DNA of 64,000 nt from Budorcas taxicolor (Eukaryota > Chordata > Mammalia > Artiodactyla > Bovidae): assembly GCF_023091745.1 (NCBI RefSeq), contig NC_068920.1, positions 8,762,932 through 8,826,931 on the forward strand, read 5' to 3'. The notes beneath the pieces were generated by a model. It searched no databases. It saw only the letters and a list, made by a program, of their open reading frames with translations, and was not told the DNA's origin. How positions within the stretch are numbered: the stretch's first letter is position 1; each line of letters begins with the position of its first letter. Below, piece by piece: positions 21,084 through 32,554 of this stretch. Both the position numbers and the translations under genes were made by a program.

Positions 21084-24000
21084 AGGAAACAGCAGAGGAA
21101 CCACCTTCGAGGTGGCGCCAGGGTTCCATGGGTGCTGAGCTGGAGGGGAGTTTGGAGGAAACCCTTTCTCTGGGCTTTGATAAGATTCAGTAGCGATGGG
21201 CCTTGAACTGTCAGGAGATGTGGTGTTTTCCAGACATTTAACCGCAGGGTCTGGGATGCTGTGTGTGAGCTGCTGACTCACACCTGTGGCCTGTGCTCCG
21301 AAACACAGCTGGGGGCGGTGGGGCAGCAGGGCCAAAAAGAAGGCCCCGGGGAGGATAGCTGTCCTGTCCCAGAGCTGAGCACATCCTGAGGCAGCCTGCG
21401 GCGCCGCCACGGGGCACGGAGGACGCAGCCCAGGAAACGAGCCTCGGAGGCTCGGCGCGCCCAGCAGAAGCCCTGAGACGCCCCCTGGGATGGCTGCCTC
21501 CCGGCACGCCAGTACTTTGCTCCAGCTTTCAGGTCGGTGGCAACGTTGGGGACAGTGAAGTGAGTGGCTTGTACCTCTGGGCCAGGCCCTGAGCCAGGGG
21601 TCCCACTGACCCTGAGGCTCGCGGCCGCCTGAGGGGCCCTCATTTGGTGGGATGGGGTCCAGCCCAGAGCCTTTCACACCCGGCAGGGCTCCCTGCTGGA
21701 GGCGCCGTGTCTAGCAAGGCCCAGAGTGGACACCAGGCGGAGACTCCTAGATGGCAGTCCTGGGCCAGCTGGGGCTAAGCCTGGCCCCTGCACGAGGAAT
21801 GGCAGGTCATCCCACGGGGCCCCTCCTCCCGCTGCCCTGCCCTGGAGACAGCAGGCCTCACGGGCGTGTGGACGACTGTTTCAGATGATGTTTCTGTAGT
21901 TAATTCACAGTTTCCAAGGACTAATCTCTGTGGGGTTTCTCATGCTGACTGTGAGTGGAGTACACCCCTTCTGTGACTCCTTTATCTTACTCAGATAAGG
22001 ACAACAGATACTGACTGGCTCTCTCACAAATTCACACCTTTCCTGAAAGAAAAACGGCGATGATGTTGAATGGGCCCATTTATCAGCTTCTGTTTCAATA
22101 CTGGCACTTGGAAGCATAAACAGTGATGTAAGCAGCTACCTAAGATAAGGGTTCACTGGTCAGAACAAGCCGGAGGCCAGGACGAGAGCGGAGACTGGGG
22201 AGAAGGAGCAGCCGCGAAAGCGGGATGGAGTGAAGCCCGAGGGGAGGGAGCCGCCGCCATCCGCCCGCCTCACCGCCTTTCTGTGGCCAGAGGGGGCAGA
22301 GGCGTCCTTGGCTCGTCCTGGCAACGCCCACCCTTGGGCCAGACGCTCCCCCCGTTGCAGACCCAGGCAGCTGAGGGAGGCTGGGGCCTTTCAGCTGGAG
22401 GTCGTCAGTGTCCGGCTGAAATTACTGAAATTACTGTAGTTGTTGCCCCCAAAGAACCATCTATGTTGAAAATATCAAATATGGCAGATCTCTTCCCTAA
22501 AAAGGAATAAAGGGCAGGCTTACTTACTTGTGCATGTGTGACTTTTTTTTTCCTCCTCTGGTGCCTCAAATAAAGGTAAGTTGCCTGAAGGAAGTGTGAT
22601 GAGGGTGGGAGGGAAAAGGTGAAAGTCTAAACTCAGACTTGACATTACTTATCTTTGGAGACCACAGATGAATAGACCAGTTTGTACCAGCAAATCGGTC
22701 AGTGGACTATCACTGTGCATTTAAGTTTAAGAGAAACAGAAGAAGTGCTGATAACATTTGAAGCTGCCGCCTCCTGGGGAGCAGGGTTCGAACCATAGAT
22801 CCAGCGCCCAGCGCGGCCTTAGCGACGCTCTGTTCGCTCCCCAGCGCGCCAGCACGACTCTCAGGAAGGTTTCTCGGTCATTGTGATTTCAAAGTATGCA
22901 GCACACACAGAAAACAGGTAATTTGCAGATCTACCCACGTTAGGCGAATTCACCTTTGCTGGGATGCAGAGCTTTCACACGAGCATCAGTCACAGCAAGC
23001 GTCCCATGCACGAGCAGCACTCTGGCCGAGCTACAGCCTGCGTCTGATGTCACAGAAGCCCCTGGCTCCACTGGACCCACAGGTTTGGAAGTCGAGCCCA
23101 GGCGTGACGGGTCAATAGTTGGTTGATCTCGAGGACCTTGAACTCTGACTGCTAAAGGAAATGACGTTTCGCGGAAGAGAACCGAGTTTTAGGGTTGCAG
23201 TCTGTCTTGAAGATGGATGGGGTGAGTCTCTGGGTTCACATGTCCTCCCAAGTCAGTGACATCAGCCAACCTTGACCTTTACCCTGAAACCATAGGCTCT
23301 CCGTGGCCAGCTGTGACTTCAGGGCTGTTGGACCGAACTTCACCTCAACCAGGACTCTGCTGGGCTCTTCCCGCGTCTCCAGCCCGCCTCCCCTGGACTC
23401 TCATTAAGGAAAGAGCAGACTTTCCTTATCTGAACTAACCCCACTTCCCGCTCCTCCCTCCTCCCGCTCTGCGACGCTTGCACGTGTGGGGTCGTTGCCA
23501 GCTGGCCCGGCATTTTCACGTCGCGCCCTTGGCCACCTGAGGTATTCGGCTGTTTGTGCCTCCACTGCCCTCAGACTCTTTTCCCAGGGGCTGGGGAGAC
23601 CCTGCAGGTGGAGGCCTCTGGAGAAGTCTGACCCAGGAAGAGCAAAGCAGGGCCCCCCCACCCCAGGACTGAACTCTGCCATCTGGCCATGGACGGGGGT
23701 GTGAGGGCAGAGACTCCAGGGGAGGCTGCCTGGCTGCCCTCCCCGCCCTGCACCCTCTCACCTGTGACCCTGGCTGCCTGGAGCCGGGGCAGGAGCTGTA
23801 GACCCCAGGCCCTCTGCTGGCCCTGAGGCCCCCAATTCAATAAATTCGACAGTAGGATCCTCAGGACTTGAGCCAGGAGACGGTTCTCCTTGGCTTTCCA
23901 GGGACTTCTGCTCTCCATCCAGGAGACTCCCGACCCCTCTGCCTGCTTCCCCCACTGCACACACAGTCAGCAAGTGAGGGCAGTTCTGGGCTCTGAGTTT

Positions 24001-24721
24001 CAGAAGCCTGGGCTTACGACGGGCCCCAGCCAACTCGCTGAGCTTGACTCGTGACACACGGCTGATGGGGTGATGAGGGCAGGTGACCAGCATGGACGGA
24101 CCCTCCCCGGGGCCTCTGCTCTGCCCTTCTCTCCCGGGCTGCTGGTGGTGTGCGTGGTTGTGGAGAAAGTCATGGGAAAGAGCCTCAGTGCCCCCAGAGC
24201 TGGAAGAGGGGCAGGGAGAGCGCTCAGAAGTGTCTGGTCTGGAGCAAGGGGATGTGGGCCCCTGGAGGTGACGTGGGCGTGGCCCAGAGGACAGGTGTGA
24301 GGAGGCCATCTTCAGGGCCCAGGGTGACCCCGCCAGACCAGTGGCCAGAAGTCAGGACTGAGCTCCGGCGGGCCAGGCCCCAGCATCCCATGGCCCTGGC
24401 ATCCCACGGCCCTGGCCTGCCTCCTGTGCGGCTCTGGGGTCACCTCAAGCCAGTCCAGTGGTCCCCATCACTCAGGAACAGGGCCCCCAACAATGTCAGC
24501 TCACGTTCAGCATGAGACAGTGGTTTCTTATAGCAGTCTGTGACTGGAGATGGACGCCAACATGGGTTTGGTGACGAACCTCCCCTTGTTCTGAGTTCAA
24601 ATGCCTAATGTGCCGAGAGGAAGCCGGGACACACCATCACCAGGCCAGCACGGGGCCACGGCCCACGTGTCAGGGTGAATGGAAGGTGCTGAGGGTTTGA
24701 GAAGAAATATGTAAGCTTTCT
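21084..24721. other. Unassigned sequence, partly GC-rich
   Basis: About 3.6 kb without a recognised gene or repeat. GC-rich parts are at 21300-21860 and 23440-24480. Many overlapping frames reach 100-209 codons on both strands with no family resemblance. A short direct repeat of CATCCCA.GGCCCTGGC lies near 24385-24417. Unannotated non-coding transcripts cannot be excluded. Confidence 0.4.
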
Positions 24722-24800
24722 CCATTCATTCTCGATGCCAGGAAATGCAGTGATAAACAAACCAGCCAAGGCCGCTCCCTCGAAGGCCACAGACATCTCG
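24722..24800 (-). mobile_element. L2 LINE tail, antisense
   Basis: CATTCATTCTCGATGCCAGG followed by AGTGATAAACAAACCAGCCA matches the complement of the L2 3' end (…gtgcctggcacatag…gaatgaatg). Short remnant. Confidence 0.45.
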
Positions 24801-25149
24801 TCTTTGCAGCGTGCCCACCGCCCGGGGGGACATCCACCCAGACCACGTGGCCGGCGGTGCCCAGGGGACAGTCCTGGGTGTTCCGTGTTTACTGTGGACT
24901 TTGCTGGGGCCGAGCCCTTGCTCCTTGCTCCTGAGGAATGGGGCGAATAGCTGATCACACCAGAGATGCTAAGTGCTTTCCTTGTGTGGCTGCTGGAGCT
25001 GTGTCCTGTTCCCAGTTGAGTCTATAAAAGCATCGGCAGCCTCGTTTTCTCATGGGCAGGACTAAAGTACATATTGTCATTGTTTTCCAGAGGCTGTGGG
25101 ATAGGTGCAGGAGCAGGTTAAACTGCCTTACGTTAGGCGTGGCGGGCGA

Positions 25150-26001
25150 GCGTTTCCTTAATGACAGTTTCGTCGAGACATAACTCACGGGCCCCACACA
25201 GCATCTGTGTAGAGCGCACGACCCGATGTTTTCAGTTCTTTCACACCGTGCACCTGTCAACACACTGGGTTTCAGGACGCGGTCAGCACCCCAAGCCCGT
25301 GGCCTCCACGCTCGTTTCCTCCCGCCCACCTCCTGCCCTGGGCAACCACCAGCCTGCTTCCTGCTTCCACAGAGCTGCTGTTCTGGACACTTCATGTGGC
25401 TGGAGTCACACAAACCGTCTTTGTGACTCTTCTCAAGGTGTATCGGTACGTTACTCCTCCTTACGGCTGAATGTTGTCTCACTGTTGGGTGGGCCACGTC
25501 CTTGCCCACTCACCAGCTGATGGACCCTGGGCTGTTTTCTCTCTGACTATTGTCAACAACGCTGCTGTGAACGTCCATCTCCGAGCTTTTGTGGACACGG
25601 ATTTTCGTTTTTCTTGGGTGTAGACCTAGGACCGGGCTGTCTGGGCCCCATGGTCTACCCGTCCTCCTAGTCGAACTTCCAGGCTGTTTTTCAAAGCAAA
25701 CGAACATTTTACATTCCTGCCAGCAAAGTGCTGTGTCCCCGCTTCTCCGTGTCCGCACCTCCCAGCACCTGCTCTCCTCCATCTCTGTGGTCACAGCCAT
25801 CTGACAGGCGGTGGGGATCGCCTTGTCATGTGTTTGTGGGCATTTGTGAGGCTTTGGGGAAATATCCAGCCACGTGTGTTGTCCATTTATAAATCAAGTT
25901 GTTTGCCATTTTACTACTGAGTTGCAAGTTTTCTTTATATGTTCTCGATACAAACCCTTCATCAGACACATACTTTGCAAATACTTTCTTCTGTTCTGTG
26001 G
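25150..26001 (-). mobile_element. L1 LINE, antisense, left part (split by BovB)
   Basis: The plus strand carries complement-of-L1 wording: GGGCAACCACCAGCCTGCTT, GCTGTTTTCTCTCTGACTAT…, then CAGACACATACTTTGCAAAT and ACTTTCTTCTGTTCTGTGG. The early part is strongly GC-shifted. The element stops at 26001 where a BovB begins, and resumes at 27049. Confidence 0.75.
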
Positions 26002-27048
26002 CTGCAGAAGATTCTGGAAGAGATGGGAATACCAGACCACCTGACCTGCCTCTTGAGAAGCCTGTATGCAGGTCAGGAAGCAGCAGTTAGAACTGGACAT
26101 GGAAAAACAGCCTGGTTCCAAATAGGAAAAGGAGTATGTCAAGGCTGTATATTGTCACCCTGCTTATTTAACTGATATGCAGAGTACATCATGAGAAACA
26201 CTGGGCTGGAGGAAGCAGAAGCTGGAATCAAGATTGCCGGGAGAAATATCAATAACCTCAGATATGCAGATGACACCATCCTTATGGCAGAAAGGGAAGA
26301 GGAACTAAAAAGCCTCTTGATGAAAGTGAAAGAGGAGAGTGAAAAAGTTGGCTTAAAGCTCAACATTCAGAAAATGAAGATCATGGCATCTGGTCCCATC
26401 ACTTCATGGGAAATAGCTGCGGAAACAGTGGAAGCAGTGTCAGACTTTATTTTTTGGGCTCCAAAAGCACTGCAGATGGTGACTGCAGCCATGAAATTAA
26501 AAGACGCTTACTCCTTGGAAGGAAAGTTATGACCATCCTAGATAGCATTTTCAAAAGCAGAGACATTACTTTGCCGACTAAGGTCCATCTAGTCAAGGCT
26601 ATGGTTTTTCCTGTGGTCATGTATGCATGTGAGAGTTGGACTGTGAAGAAGGCTGAGCACCAAAGAATTGGTGCATTTGAACTGTGGTGTTGGAGAAGAC
26701 TCTTGAGAGTCCCTTGGACTGCAAGGAGATCCAACCAGTCCATCCTAAAGGAGATCAGTCCTCAGTGTTCATTGGAAGGACTGATGCTGAAGCTGAAACT
26801 CCAATACTTTGGCCACCTCATGCGAAGAGTTGACTCATTGGAAAAGACTCTGAGACTGGGAGGGATTAGGGGCAGGAGGAGAAGGGGACGACAGAGGATG
26901 AGGTGGCTGGATGGCATCACCGACTCGATGGACATGAGTTTGAGTGAACTTGGGGAGTTTGGTAATGGACAGGGAGGCCTGACGTGCTGTGATTCATGGG
27001 GTCACAAAGAGCTGGACACGACTGAGCAACTGAACTGAACGGAACTGA
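26002..27048 (+). mobile_element. BovB (RTE) LINE, sense, 5'-truncated, inserted in L1
   Basis: About 1,047 bp of the 3' half of BovB, including the reverse-transcriptase palm and the whole 3' end (GAGCTGGACACGACTGAGCA, then ACTGAACTGAAC). The direct repeat TTCTGTGG flanks it at 25994-26001 and 27049-27056, an 8-bp target-site duplication within L1 sequence. Truncation at the 5' end and this duplication are the usual marks of target-primed reverse transcription. Confidence 0.93.
26008..27038 (+). pseudogene. BovB reverse transcriptase remnant, broken
   Basis: The plus-strand frame through 26008-26532 keeps CQGCILSPCLFN and the active-site word YADDTILMA, but an in-frame TGA follows LFN at about 26172. 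A frameshift near 26450 moves the rest into another frame (to 27038), which carries SHEIKRRLLLGRK, WCWRRLLRVPWTARRSNQS and YFGHLMRRVDSLEKTL. The endonuclease and N-terminal polymerase parts are absent. With one stop, one frameshift and the truncation, it is inactive. Confidence 0.9.
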
Positions 27049-27130
27049 TTCTGTGGGTGTCTTTTGAAACACAAAAGGTTTAACTTTAATCAAGTCTAAT
27101 TTACCCATTTTCTCTTTTGGTACTTCAGGT
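27049..27130 (-). mobile_element. L1 LINE, antisense, right part after BovB
   Basis: GGTTTAACTTTAATCAAGTC and TTTACCCATTTTCTCTTTTG continue the antisense L1 text that stopped at 26001. Together with the TTCTGTGG duplication this shows the L1 was there first. The end is approximate. Confidence 0.7.
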
Positions 27131-27897
27131 TGCAAATTCTTGATCTTAAACAAATAAACATTTTTGAATGCCAGTTTTCTTTAGAGATGACAGATGTTTT
27201 TAAATGTGATGTTGAATATAAAGCACTTTAAGTTTTCAGTTTAGAGGTAGAAGCTTATGGTTATTTGGAAACAGGATGTTTACTGTATTATTGACACAAT
27301 ATGATAGCTCTGTTTCTATTAAATGTCAGACTCACCTGGCAGGCTCTTTTATAAAGAGCCTCTTGGACAGCGTGTGAGCGTGTGTGCTAGAGCCTTCCCG
27401 CCATCTTACTGCTCTGGAGACAGTGGCTCCACTGCACCTCACTGGTGGAATTACGGTTTCTCTCTGTTCACTTTGCTCCGTGTCTGAGCCAGAGGAACGC
27501 TTCCGGGGCTGTTTGGAGGCTGTTTGTGAGGAGCGCTCATGAAGTCAGCTTTGCCTTTCTGAACTGACCAATGGACAAGCTAAAGCAAAGCTTGGGGACT
27601 CTTCTCGGGGAAGAGGACAGCCAGGCACTCACTGGCAGAGCCGGGGAACCAGGCCCACCCCTGCCCCCCACCGCTCCCAAGGCTGGGGGCTCAGCCGTGC
27701 CCGGAGCTGGTGGGGGTGACCCTTCCTCCTCCTTGGCCGGACCAGAGGCGCTGAGTCTCGGTGAGAGTGGACACGGATCAAACTGTAGAACAAACTAGGC
27801 CAGGCCAGAGTCCCAAGATTCACTAGTATGCACTTGGCTGTTAAAAGTGGACAAATAAAGAGCAAGTTCAAATCCACAGGTAACGCTTCTGTCCCAC
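27131..27897. other. Unassigned sequence
   Basis: No named repeat or gene recognised. 27130-27340 is AT-rich, the remainder moderately GC-rich. Confidence 0.45.
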
Positions 27898-28237
27898 CCA
27901 CCTGTTTGGGCTGAATGGCGTCCCCTCAGAACTCACGTGTTGAAGCTGAAACCCTGCGTCCTCAGAAGGCAGTCTGTTTGGAGATGAGGCTTTAAAGAGG
28001 TAATTAAGTTAAATGAGGTCACTGGGGCCCTAATTTAACCTGCCAGGGTCCTCACAGGAAGAGGAGCTGGGACACAGGCGGGCACGGAGAATGACCACGT
28101 GAGGATGAGACCTCAGGAGGGAACAGCCGGCCAACACCTTGACCTCAGCTTCCGGCCCCAGGACTGTGTGCGTCTCTGTGTGTAGGCCGCCCCACCCGCG
28201 GCGCCTGCTGCAGCAGCCGGAGCAGACTAATGGGCCA
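27898..28237 (+). mobile_element. MaLR (MLT1/MST-type) solo LTR, sense
   Basis: Landmarks in order: GGCTGAATGGCGTCCCCTCA, TCACGTGTTGAAGCTGAAAC, TTTAAAGAGGTAATTAAGTT then AAATGAGGTCACTGGGGCCC, CAGGGTCCTCACAGGAAGAG, CCACGTGAGGATGAGACCTC, and the end AGCAGACTAATGGG. This is an ancient LTR of the ERVL-MaLR group. No internal retroviral coding region adjoins it, so it is a solo LTR. Confidence 0.8.
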
Positions 28238-28374
28238 TCTATGCTCACTAGCTTCTGTGAACGGCCGATTCTTTCCCGTTAGAAACTGGTCGAGTGTGAC
28301 AGGAGGATGCGCATTCTCTCCTGTGTCTGTTGCTGGTGCCTCAGGCAGGTGTGTATTTTCCCAGCTGAGCTCTG

Positions 28375-28545
28375 CAAAGCATTCAGAAAGCACTTCTGTT
28401 CTGATCCTCATCACTGATCGCTAAGGCAAGCATGTGAGGTCCCGAGTATTACCAGCCACAGTTCACACTGGAGAAGCGGAGACTTGCCCTAAGAAATCCA
28501 GCTGGTGAGCAGCAGAGAAAGGGCAGCCCCCGTCTGGAGCCCTGA
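28375..28545 (-). mobile_element. MIR SINE, antisense
   Basis: Matches the complement of MIR in order: CTGATCCTCATCACTGATCG, AGTATTACCAGCCACAGTTC, GAGAAGCGGAGACTTGCCC and CCAGCTGGTGAGCAGCAGAG. Diverged. Confidence 0.6.
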
Positions 28546-28739
28546 GCCCCTCGTCCACGGGCGAAGGCTGTGTTCCTGGCAGCAGGCTGGTTGCTTCTGG
28601 GAAAGGCACTGTGAGTTGAAATGATGTCAGTCCAGCCCAGTTTATATTATGTGCATAAAAACTTTACGTGATTTACGTCATAATGGAGGTGAGAATACGG
28701 ACCCAGTGCTGAGTTCTGAGATGATTACTCAAAGAACAA

Positions 28740-28888
28740 ACAGCACCTGTGCTCAGGGCTGAGCTAAGCCCTGCACTCGTACCTGCTCCAATGAAACCTC
28801 ACTTCATCTTCAACGTCACCCAGGAGGGACTGCATGAGCAAAGTGGGGCGAGGCTGCAGGTTTGCCCAAGGCCGCGGGCTGGAGGGGC
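28740..28888 (-). mobile_element. MIR SINE, antisense
   Basis: Complement-of-MIR wording: GCTGAGCTAAGCCCTGCACT, AATGAAACCTCACTTCATCT, then GCAGGTTTGCCCAAGGCCGC. A second MIR in the same direction as the one about 200 bp upstream. Confidence 0.6.
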
Positions 28889-29779
28889 CGCAGGAGGGGC
28901 TCCGGGTGGCAGTTGTCTGATGTCTGCCTGGGACGCTGCCTTCCCAGGGCCGTGGGGAGCCGGGTGTGCTGGCTGGGGGACCCTGGGCACAGCTGGGCTG
29001 TGTGGGTCTCTGGCTGAAACCCATTGGTTGAGAGAAGCCTCAAGCGTCCTTTGTTTTCAGGGCAGCTGGAGGGTCCGCAGCAGCTGCTGCTTTCTTGTCA
29101 AGACCTGCCCGCCGAGGGCCAGCACCTGCCTGGGGCAGCACCCGATACCTGGACAGGGCCCCTTTGCCAGGAGGACGGGGTCCAGCTGTGGGGCAGCTTC
29201 CCCGCAGCCCCACCCCCAGCCCCGGTCTCCAGCAGTGAGAACTGTCACCCTGGACGTGAGCTAAGAGCGTCCGCGGGGTGCCTCTGGCCATCTGTGTTCA
29301 GGCTAACGAAGCAGGAAGAGGCGGCTGTTTTCTTAAGCAAGTCCCTGTCCTGAGCCTGCAGCTGGAAGGAAGGCGCTGCTGTTGTTTTTTGGGGCCCTGA
29401 GAGCTCAGGCGGGAGGGGCGGCAGCCGGGCTGGGCTCTGCGTGGCCTCCGGTCACGGTCGGTGCCATTGCCGGGAGGCCCAGCGGCTCCCCTGTGTCCTC
29501 TGATGGGGAAGGCAAACTTGACGCCATCGGGAAGATGGGACGAGACCGACGTGACCTGTCACGCCACTTTGTCGGCATCCTGATAGGGATCTCAGGGCAG
29601 CCCAGTGAGCAGAGAAGCTGAGGGCTTTTCACTCGCCCACAGACTCCACTCTCTTCTACTCAATTTTAAACAGAAACAAACAAAAAGCAACCAAAGAACA
29701 AAAAGCTCCAAAAAGCAAGATAGACAGCTTTGAGGCTATTGGTCCCTCTTCTCTTTCCCCTTCCTGCCTCTCTCGCACG
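28889..29779. other. Unassigned GC-rich sequence
   Basis: GC-rich, with long overlapping open frames of no recognised family (171 codons plus-strand at 28749-29264, for example). An A-rich patch lies at 29665-29725. No exon pattern seen. Confidence 0.4.
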
Positions 29780-29955
29780 CTGCATCTATCCGTCTTTCTG
29801 TCTGTTCGTCATCTGTCCGTTACGCCTCTGTCTACCCATCCATCATCCGTCCGTCCACCACCTACCTGCTGTCTCCATCTACCTGTCCAGCTATCGCCAA
29901 TTCAGCATCTCTGTCTATCCATCGATTACCTCTGTCCCTCTATCATCTACGTGAA
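29780..29955. repeat. Degenerate TCTGTC/CATC simple repeat
   Basis: Pyrimidine-rich words such as TCTGTC, CATCCGTCCGTCC and CTGTCTATCCATCG fill about 175 bp without a fixed period. It resembles the cleaner CCAT array at 20.7 kb and looks like an older, decayed array. Confidence 0.75.
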
Positions 29956-30312
29956 TCTGAGTGGAAGCCAGGGAAGCAGGGCTGTCTCTCGCCCCCACAA
30001 TCTAGTGGGACCATGTGCTGTGAGACGCCCCTGGTGACCCCGACAGGACTGAGCCCCCTGAGGGGCCTCGTGCCTCCTGTCCTCATGGACCTGAGACGGG
30101 AGAAAGAAAAAGCGACTGCAGGCTCCCTGCAGAGTGTGAGAGCAGCTGCCCCGCCGTTTCCAGGAGGAGGGTGTCCCCAGCGCTGTGCTTCCTGAGGGTG
30201 GGACTCGGTGCGTCTGTCTCTCAGCCTCCCGGTGGCCGCGAGCTGGCCAAGGGCCTTCCTGGAGCGCGCCCCAGGGCTCCCGTGTTTCACAGCGCTCTGC
30301 TGGGTGCCCTGG

Positions 30313-31466
30313 GCGAGTGTGCCAGCCCGGGTGTGCCAGCCTGTGTGTGCCAGCCTGCATGTGTCCAGCCCACATGTGCCAGCCGCGTGTGTCCAGCCCT
30401 CATGTGCCAGCCTGAGTGTGTCCAGCCCGTGTGTGTCCAGCCCGCATGTGCCAGCCCGCGTGTGTCCAGCCCGTGTGTGCCAGCCCGGGTGTGTCCAGCC
30501 CGCGTGTGCCAGCCCGGGTGTGCCAACCCACGTGTGTCCAGCCCGTGTGTGCCAGCCTGGGTGTGTCCAGCCTGCGTGTGCCAGCCCGGGTGTGTCCAGC
30601 CTGGTGTGTCCAGCCCGGGTGTGCCAGCCCGCCTGTGCCAGCCCGTGTGTGCCAGCCCACGTGTGTCCAGCCTGCATGTGCCAGCCCGGGTGTGCCAGCC
30701 CGGGTGTGTCCAGCCCGCATGTGCCAGCCCATGTGTGTCCAGCTTACATGTGCCAGCTCGGGTATGCCAGCCCATGTGTGTCCAGCTTGCATGTGCCAGC
30801 TCGGGTATGCCAGCCTGGGTGTGCCCAGCCTGGGTGTGTCCACCCCGGGTGTGCCAGCCTGCGTGTGCCAGCCCATGTGTGTCCATCCCACATGTGCCAG
30901 CCCGCGTGTGTCCAGCCTGCCTGTGCCAGCCCCCGTGTGTCCAGCCCGTGTGTGCCAGCCCACGTGTCGCCAGCCCGGGTGTGTCCAGCCTGGGTATGCC
31001 AGCCTGGGTGTGCCCAGCCTGGGTGTGTCCAGCCCGGGTGTGCCAGCCTGCATGTGTCCAGCCCACGTGTGTCCATCCCAGGTGTGTGTCCAGCCCGCGT
31101 GTGTCCATCCCGGGTGTGTGTCCAGCCCATGTGTGCCAGCCTGCATGTGTCCATCCTGGGTGTGTGTCCAGCCCGTGTGTGTCCAGCCTGCCTGTGCCAG
31201 CCCACGTGTGTCCATCCCAGGTGTGTGTCCAGCCCGCGTGTGCCAGCCCGAGTGTGGCCAGCCCCCGTGTGTCCAGCCCGCGTGTGCCAGCCCGAGTGTG
31301 TCCAGCCTGTGTGTGCCAGCCTGGTTGTGCCCAGCCTGGGTGTGTCCAGCCCGGGTGTGCCAGCCTGCGTGTGTCCAGCCCGCCTGTGTCCACCCCAGGT
31401 GTGCCAGCCCACGTGTGCCAGCCTACGTGTGTCCATCCCGCGTGTGGCCAGCCCGGGTGTGTCCAG
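30313..31466. repeat. 14/15-bp minisatellite, about 80 units
   Basis: About 1.15 kb of units built on YGYGTGTGCCAGCC (14 bp) and YGYGTGTGTCCAGCC (15 bp), in variable order, with a 12-bp CATCC-type variant (TGTCCATCCC) toward the end. Because 14-bp units shift the frame and no unit contains a stop, frames of 460-511 codons run through on both strands (Cys/Pro-rich on plus, GWHTRAG-type on minus). They have no start context, domain or neighbours suggesting a gene. This is a VNTR. Confidence 0.97.
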
Positions 31467-32554
31467 GGCTGGTGCTCGGTCTTGCTGCTCACTGTGCGTC
31501 GCCAGCACAGCGCCCTCGGTGCCCTGCACGGCGCCCCGGCCCCCGGGAGCTGCGAGGGACCCATGGTCTGATGCCGGATTCTCGTGAGAAAAGCGCAGGA
31601 GGGACAGGAAGCGGGACGGCGGAGCCAGTTCTCATGACTCGGCTCGGGGCAGACGGCGGGAAGACCGCTCGCCCAGACCTTCAGCTGGTGTCTTTGATGT
31701 TCTTCCCTCCTCCCGACCCTCGTGCTATCCTCTCCGTGGAAGCAGGGTCTTTGCACAGAGCCTGTGCCTGCGAGGAGCTCCCACTCCTCCTCCTGCAGAC
31801 TCGCGGCCCTGCTTCTCGGCACCCGGGGTGTCCTGGGGGGACGGGTCTGGACTGAGGCTCTCCTGCCTGCGGCTCATCCCACGGGGTGGAAAGAGATGCC
31901 CTCCAATTGACAGAGTCCTGTTTACTTAAAATGATCACAGCACAGAAGATGGAGCACCAGTAAGAACATCAGTCGTCCTTTCGATGCTGGCGAGGATGCC
32001 CAGTCCAGGAAAGAGGGGCCCTGGGACAGGAGCCTGGTCTCCAAAGAAAGTCCTCTCTCTGAAGACCTCACTTTGCTCACACAGATGGCATCCTAAGAAA
32101 CGGAAGATCTACCTACTGCCAAGCAAGACTCTTCTCTGGCTTGAAGGCTCTGCGGCCATGGGGAGACTGGAGGAGAGCTGTGTGGCCTGAAGTGCAGGAG
32201 CCTGGCCCCCGACGGTCACGTCGCTGCTGAGCCACATGTTCGAGGCAAAGTTTGCTCAAGCATATTACCTGGTTGGCCACAGGCCAGGAGGCCTGATCCT
32301 TCTAACTCGTTTTTAGTTTAAACTGAATTTACAGCTCCCGGGTCATTGGGTAGCAAAGCACGGAGGGTCATGAGCAGCTTCGTCACTTGTGAAACCGATG
32401 GTGTGACAGGTGCGGTCAGCTGCCGGCGTGGTGGCGGGCAGGGACGGGCCCTGCAGAGGTTCCTGCAGGAAGGGTGTCTCTGAGTAAATCCCTGCGATAC
32501 ACAGACAGACTCACAGGCTTTGAAACCAGACTGTGATGAGCACAGGGGGCGCGC
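31467..32554. other. Unassigned sequence
   Basis: GC-rich to about 31900 then mixed. No named repeat or gene recognised. Confidence 0.45.

Noticed and set aside
27898..28237. Part of a longer endogenous retrovirus with coding genes
   Set aside because: Only the LTR is visible; no gag, pol or env-like frames or second LTR adjoin it.
30171..31855. Frames of 460-511 codons on both strands as possible Cys/Pro-rich proteins
   Set aside because: They follow the 14/15-bp minisatellite, appear in several frames at once and shift with unit length. No start context, domain or exon structure supports them.
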